A DNA stretch of 8,359 nucleotides from Candidatus Calditenuaceae archaeon JGI OTU-1 (GTDB lineage: Archaea > Thermoproteota > Nitrososphaeria_A > Caldarchaeales > Calditenuaceae), in assembly GCA_000494145.1 (NCBI GenBank), contig AWOE01000058.1, forward strand, positions 1-8,359. The letters run 5' to 3'. The notes beneath the pieces were generated by a model. That model was given only the letters and a program-made list of their open reading frames with translations. It was not told where the DNA came from and ran no database searches. Shown here one piece after another: positions 6,012 to 8,359 of the stretch. A program made the position numbers and the translations under genes. Positions within the stretch are counted from its first letter, which is position 1. Every line of letters starts with the position of its first letter.

Positions 6012-6857
6012 TTGGAGCGTTTCATCCCCTACTCGAGGTATGGAGAGATCGTGGACTTCGTCGAGAGGACCGGCATCGATCCGAAGGAGGCCGCATCGCT
6101 GCTGGAGGAGCTGCACGTCTTGCTGACGACAGGGGAGCTGAAGCGCGGGGGAAAGCTTTCGGAGGCCCTTAACAGGCTCGTCGATCGGACCATCTCTCGT
6201 GAACGGGAGGAGCTCAGGGAGCTGAGGGCGACGAGGGAGGAGATGGAGGCGTTGACGGTGCTGCTGTCGGCTTCCGGTAACGTCGACGTCGAGACCCTCG
6301 CCAAGCTCTCGGACCTCCTCCGCCGCCTCGCCGAATCGCTGAGGTCGAGATCGGTAACCCAAGTCGACGAATCGGTGAAGGAGAGGATCAGGAACCTGTT
6401 AGCCAACGCGCTCATCCCTGCCGTGAGGGAGAAGTACGTTCCGGCCTGGATGTTCTCGATGCTGGAGAGGAACCTCCACGACGCCAGGAAGCTGCTCCAG
6501 GAGAGGGAGCTCGAGGTCATGAGGCTCCGCGACGCCCTCAGGGCCAGGGGCATCTCGCTCCCAGTCGCCAGACTATACCTCGTCGGAGGTCTTCTGATCG
6601 AGGAGCACCCGATCAGGGGGAACGGCCAGACGTTCACGTACCGGTGTGAGGTTTGCAAGGAGAACGTCAACGTCCAGATGCCCAGCGAGGAGGACCTCAA
6701 GCGTGCCGTCGACGGCGATTACCTGTTGAGGCTCCACTGCACACACTGCGGCTCCATCAAGGACTTCAGACCGGAGCAGCTCGCCTCGGTGCAAGAGGAC
6801 CTGATGCAGATGACCGTCCCGGACCGGTGGGAGGCGACCGAGCCCGACACAAGCTGA
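6012..6857 (+). CDS. Uncharacterised helical protein with C-terminal zinc ribbon
   Basis: I do not recognise the family. From TTG 6012 the product is 281 aa and has three visible parts. Residues 1-60 are helical (YGEIVDFVERTGIDPKEAASLLEEL), possibly a degenerate winged-helix-like unit. Residues 60-180 are strongly charged and helical, coiled-coil-like (REREELRELRATREEMEAL; later LLQERELEVMRLRDALRARG). Residues 205-255 form a zinc ribbon with C212-x2-C215 and C243-x2-C246, spaced by a 27-residue loop. The C-terminal tail is acidic. There is no signal peptide or membrane segment, so it is cytosolic. The start is chosen because a TATA-like box at 5978-5986 would lie inside the longer version from GTG 5934. 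The 26 extra residues of that version look non-coding. It is divergent from YjbQ and 41 bp upstream of tRNA-Lys. The domain layout suggests a nucleic-acid or transcription/translation-associated factor, which is inference only. Confidence 0.75.
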   Translation: MERFIPYSRYGEIVDFVERTGIDPKEAASLLEELHVLLTTGELKRGGKLSEALNRLVDRTISREREELRELRATREEMEALTVLLSASGNVDVETLAKLSDLLRRLAESLRSRSVTQVDESVKERIRNLLANALIPAVREKYVPAWMFSMLERNLHDARKLLQERELEVMRLRDALRARGISLPVARLYLVGGLLIEEHPIRGNGQTFTYRCEVCKENVNVQMPSEEDLKRAVDGDYLLRLHCTHCGSIKDFRPEQLASVQEDLMQMTVPDRWEATEPDTS

Positions 6858-6867
6858 GTCACGATGG

Positions 6868-6874
6868 ATTTTTA
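6868..6874 (+). promoter_or_regulatory. TATA box of the tRNA-Lys gene
   Basis: ATTTTTA lies about 27 bp upstream of the first tRNA base (6899), between the stop codon of the preceding gene and the tRNA. This is standard archaeal promoter spacing and predicts transcription starting at or just before the mature 5' end, leaving little or no leader for RNase P. Confidence 0.6.
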
Positions 6875-6898
6875 CCGAGCTACGGGGAGAACCCGATG

Positions 6899-6992
6899 GG
6901 GCCCGTAGCTCAGCCAGGAAGAGCGACGGGCTTTTAACAGCCCCAGTCTGGAAGAGACCCGGAGGTCCCGGGTTCGAATCCCGGCGGGCCCG
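6899..6992 (+). tRNA. tRNA-Lys (anticodon UUU) with a 20-nt intron
   Basis: The full cloverleaf can be drawn. The acceptor stem is GGGCCCG (6899-6905) with CGGGCCC (6985-6991). The D stem is GCTC/GAGC (6908-6911/6921-6924). The anticodon arm begins at 6926, with loop CTTTTA up to 6936 and anticodon TTT at 6933-6935. The intron occupies 6937-6956. The 3' side of the anticodon stem is CCCGG (6958-6962), the variable loop AGGTC, the T stem CCGGG/CCCGG (6968-6972/6980-6984) around T loop TTCGAAT, and the discriminator is G6992. CCA is not encoded. Anticodon-stem pairs 28-42 to 31-39 are Watson-Crick, but 27-43 (A6926, G6962) is an A-G mismatch. It has its own TATA box. Confidence 0.94.
6937..6956 (+). 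other. tRNA intron at position 37/38 with canonical bulge-helix-bulge
   Basis: The four exon bases CTTT (6931-6934, positions 32-35) pair with intron bases GAAG (6951-6954): C-G, T-A, T-A and T-G wobble. The 5' bulge is T6935-A6936 then A6937; the 3' bulge is A6955-G6956 then A6957. Each is cut after its second base. The inner helix is CAG (6938-6940) with CTG (6948-6950), closing a 7-nt loop. This is the standard hBHBh' substrate of archaeal tRNA splicing endonuclease, which confirms both splice sites. Confidence 0.9.
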
Positions 6993-7192
6993 TTGTAAGC
7001 GGGCCTCCGAAGATCGGCAGGGATAGCGAATTACGTCCCTCCGAAAGTCGACTTGACCCTCTCAACAGAACCACCCAGCTCCCCCTTAACTCGCCGCCGA
7101 ACCTGTAGCTGGCATCGAGGGTTATGGACCGACTGCGCTCGGATCGGCCCTCTCCGGCTGGGGAACTCCGGAACCGGTTCTCCGGGGGATCC
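6993..7192 (+). other. Intergenic region without a supported gene
   Basis: I see no credible coding frame or tRNA here, no C/D box motif (RTGATGA) and no oligo-T terminator after the tRNA. An 8-bp direct repeat CCTCCGAA occurs at 7004-7011 and 7038-7045. The right part carries the CTCCGG repeats and a palindrome listed separately. A non-coding RNA cannot be excluded. Confidence 0.5.
7152..7185 (+). repeat. Three CTCCGG repeats at 14-bp intervals with an embedded palindrome
   Basis: CTCCGG occurs at 7152-7157, 7166-7171 and 7180-7185, each 14 bp from the last. A perfect 10-bp palindrome GAACCGGTTC lies at 7171-7180. The block ends eight bases before the TATA-like element of the radical SAM gene, where activators or repressors often bind in archaea. 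Function is inference. Confidence 0.45.
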
Positions 7193-7203
7193 CTTAAGTT
7201 TTG
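7193..7203 (+). promoter_or_regulatory. TATA-like promoter of the radical SAM gene
   Basis: CTTAAGTTTTG is a clear A/T-rich element centred about 30 bp before ATG 7228. It supports a leaderless or near-leaderless mRNA and the ATG start, since an in-frame TTG at 7201 lies inside the element. Confidence 0.55.
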
Positions 7204-7227
7204 GGACACGCTCTTCAAATCCGGAGA

Positions 7228-8328
7228 ATGGCCTGGACGGAGCAGAAGCAGATACCGGGTGCGCCAGCCAGGCTCTGGACCGAGGGGAAGGGAGGCAGGG
7301 TGAAGTGCACGGCATGCGCGAGGTACTGCCAGATAGGCGAGGGCCAGATAGGGCTCTGCGGCATCAGGGGCGTCGTCAACGGCACCCTCTACCTCTTCGT
7401 GTACGGCCGGATCATCGCCAGCCACGTCGACCCGATCGAGAAGAAGCCCGTGACCCACTTCATGCCCGGGACCAAGATCTTCAGCATAGCCACAACGGGC
7501 TGCAACTGGCTCTGCGCCTACTGCCAGAACTTCGACATCAGCCAGCGCCGGAAGGTCGAGGGGATCGAGGTGACGCCGGAGGAGGTCGTGGAGGCCGCGA
7601 TCAGGTACGGTTCCCACGGCATCGCCTACACCTACAACGAGCCGACGATATTCATGGAGTTCGCCCACGACATAGGCGTCATCGCCAGGAGGAAGGGATT
7701 GATCAACGTCTTCGTGACGAACGGCTACTGGACGCCGGACTCGGTCAGGATGGCCTCCGAGTTCCTCGACGCAGCGACGGTCGACTTCAAGGGCAACGGC
7801 GAGGTCAACTTCCTCAGGAGGTACGTCGGGATACCTGACCCTGAGCCGATATTCCAGACGCTGCTCGAGATCAAGGAGAAGACGAGGATCCACGTCGAGA
7901 TTACCGACCTGGTTGTGCCTGAGGTGGGGGACGACCTGAACGCCGCTAGGAAGCTCGTCAGGTGGATCCACGACAACCTCGGCCCCGAGACACCGGTCCA
8001 CTTCCTCCGCTTCCATCCCGATTACAAGATGATGCACCTTCCCTGGACGCCGGTCGAGACGTTGGAGAGGCACTGGAGGGTTGCGAAGGAGGAGGGGATG
8101 GAGTACGTCTACATAGGAAACGTCCCCGGTCACCCCTACGAGAGCACCTACTGCCCCGGCTGCGGAGAGCTCGTGGTCGAGAGGTACGGCTTCGACATAG
8201 TCGACTGGAGGCTGACGAAGGACAACCGTTGCCCCGCTTGCGGTTACAAGGTCGCTATCGTCGGGTCCCCGCCCCCGGATTACGGAAGGACCAAGAGGTT
8301 CGTCCCAGTCTTCTGGAGGAAGAGCTGA
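7228..8328 (+). CDS. amrS: AmrS-type radical SAM protein (AmmeMemoRadiSam system; PflA-like)
   Basis: A 366-aa radical SAM protein of the AmmeMemoRadiSam group, often annotated as pyruvate-formate-lyase-activating-enzyme-like. The N-terminal cysteine cluster is KCTACARYC...GLCG (C27, C30, C34, C44). The radical SAM [4Fe-4S] motif is GCNWLCAYCQN (C92, C96, C99), the CX3CX2C form. Later signatures are YTYNEPTIF (134-142), VFVTNGYW (161-168), VDFKG (185-189) and HFLRFHPDYKM (258-268). A C-terminal zinc-ribbon-like set CPGC/CPAC (C309, C312, C335, C338) completes it; the length is normal for the family. These proteins are tied by gene context to Memo and AMMECR1 proteins, and the reaction is not firmly known to me. 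No such partner is in this window. The ATG start is supported by the TATA spacing; an in-frame TTG at 7201 falls inside the promoter. It is transcribed alone as far as seen. Confidence 0.93.
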   Translation: MAWTEQKQIPGAPARLWTEGKGGRVKCTACARYCQIGEGQIGLCGIRGVVNGTLYLFVYGRIIASHVDPIEKKPVTHFMPGTKIFSIATTGCNWLCAYCQNFDISQRRKVEGIEVTPEEVVEAAIRYGSHGIAYTYNEPTIFMEFAHDIGVIARRKGLINVFVTNGYWTPDSVRMASEFLDAATVDFKGNGEVNFLRRYVGIPDPEPIFQTLLEIKEKTRIHVEITDLVVPEVGDDLNAARKLVRWIHDNLGPETPVHFLRFHPDYKMMHLPWTPVETLERHWRVAKEEGMEYVYIGNVPGHPYESTYCPGCGELVVERYGFDIVDWRLTKDNRCPACGYKVAIVGSPPPDYGRTKRFVPVFWRKS

Positions 8329-8359
8329 CCTCCTGCCCAGCGAGGACCGCAGGAATCAG

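Noticed and set aside
6937..6956. Reading the tRNA as degenerate or as a pseudogene because the anticodon stem does not close directly
   Set aside because: Removing a 20-nt intron with an exact bulge-helix-bulge restores the stem apart from one A-G opposition.
7124..7300. Small plus-strand frame from ATG 7124
   Set aside because: It runs through the amrS promoter and start region out of frame, has no ribosome binding site and has low-complexity composition.
7031..7315. 94-codon minus-strand frame in the spacer after the tRNA
   Set aside because: Its N-terminal part is antisense to amrS and the 22-residue tail has no plausible start codon or promoter.
6934..8133. 399-codon open frame on the minus strand across the tRNA and radical SAM gene
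   Set aside because: It is antisense to a well-recognised protein and to the tRNA; its composition is that of a GC-rich shadow frame.
1..8359. CRISPR arrays, insertion sequences, integrase or phage genes, toxin-antitoxin pairs
   Set aside because: No repeat-spacer pattern, transposase motif or terminal inverted repeats were seen; all main coding space is accounted for by housekeeping-type genes.

Overview
The window is a compact, GC-rich stretch of an archaeal chromosome. The archaeal assignment rests on several independent markers. These are a transcription factor E (TFE) alpha subunit, an aTrm56-type tRNA 2'-O-methyltransferase, a tRNA-Lys gene with a 20-nt bulge-helix-bulge intron after position 37, an RPA-like OB-fold protein, and TATA-like boxes about 26-30 bp upstream of several start codons. 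I cannot place the lineage from sequence alone. The GC-rich genome, GTG/TTG start codons and tRNA intron would suit a thermophilic member of the TACK/Korarchaeia side of the archaea, but that is inference. I see no mobile element, CRISPR array or phage signature; this looks like ordinary chromosomal backbone.

Layout. Positions 1-1911 (+) carry a tight operon: the 3' part of tfe, trm56 (overlapping tfe by ATGA), and a single-domain KaiC/RadA-like ATPase with a good Shine-Dalgarno. It converges, with a 14-bp overlap, on a minus-strand gene for a 444-aa multi-OB-fold, RPA-like protein (3232-1898). A 100-130 bp divergent promoter region follows. Next come two plus-strand membrane protein genes: a dolichol/polyprenol-kinase-like CTP-dependent lipid kinase or cytidylyltransferase, and a 14-TM DHA2-type MFS exporter. 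The MFS gene converges, with a 27-bp overlap, on a minus-strand YjbQ/UPF0047 gene. A second divergent promoter region leads to an unrecognised 281-aa protein with a helical/coiled-coil body and a C-terminal four-cysteine zinc ribbon. Then come tRNA-Lys(UUU) with its own promoter, a 235-bp gap, and an AmrS-type radical SAM gene (AmmeMemoRadiSam family).

Functionally, the left end concerns information processing: transcription initiation, tRNA methylation and ssDNA binding. The middle concerns the envelope and transport. The right end holds two widely conserved but poorly understood enzymes (YjbQ, AmrS) and one orphan zinc-ribbon protein. I did not find a clearly new multi-gene system. The points most worth a second look are the orphan zinc-ribbon protein, the KaiC-like ATPase tied to tfe-trm56, the unusual OB-fold protein, the tRNA intron, and phased repeats in two promoter regions.
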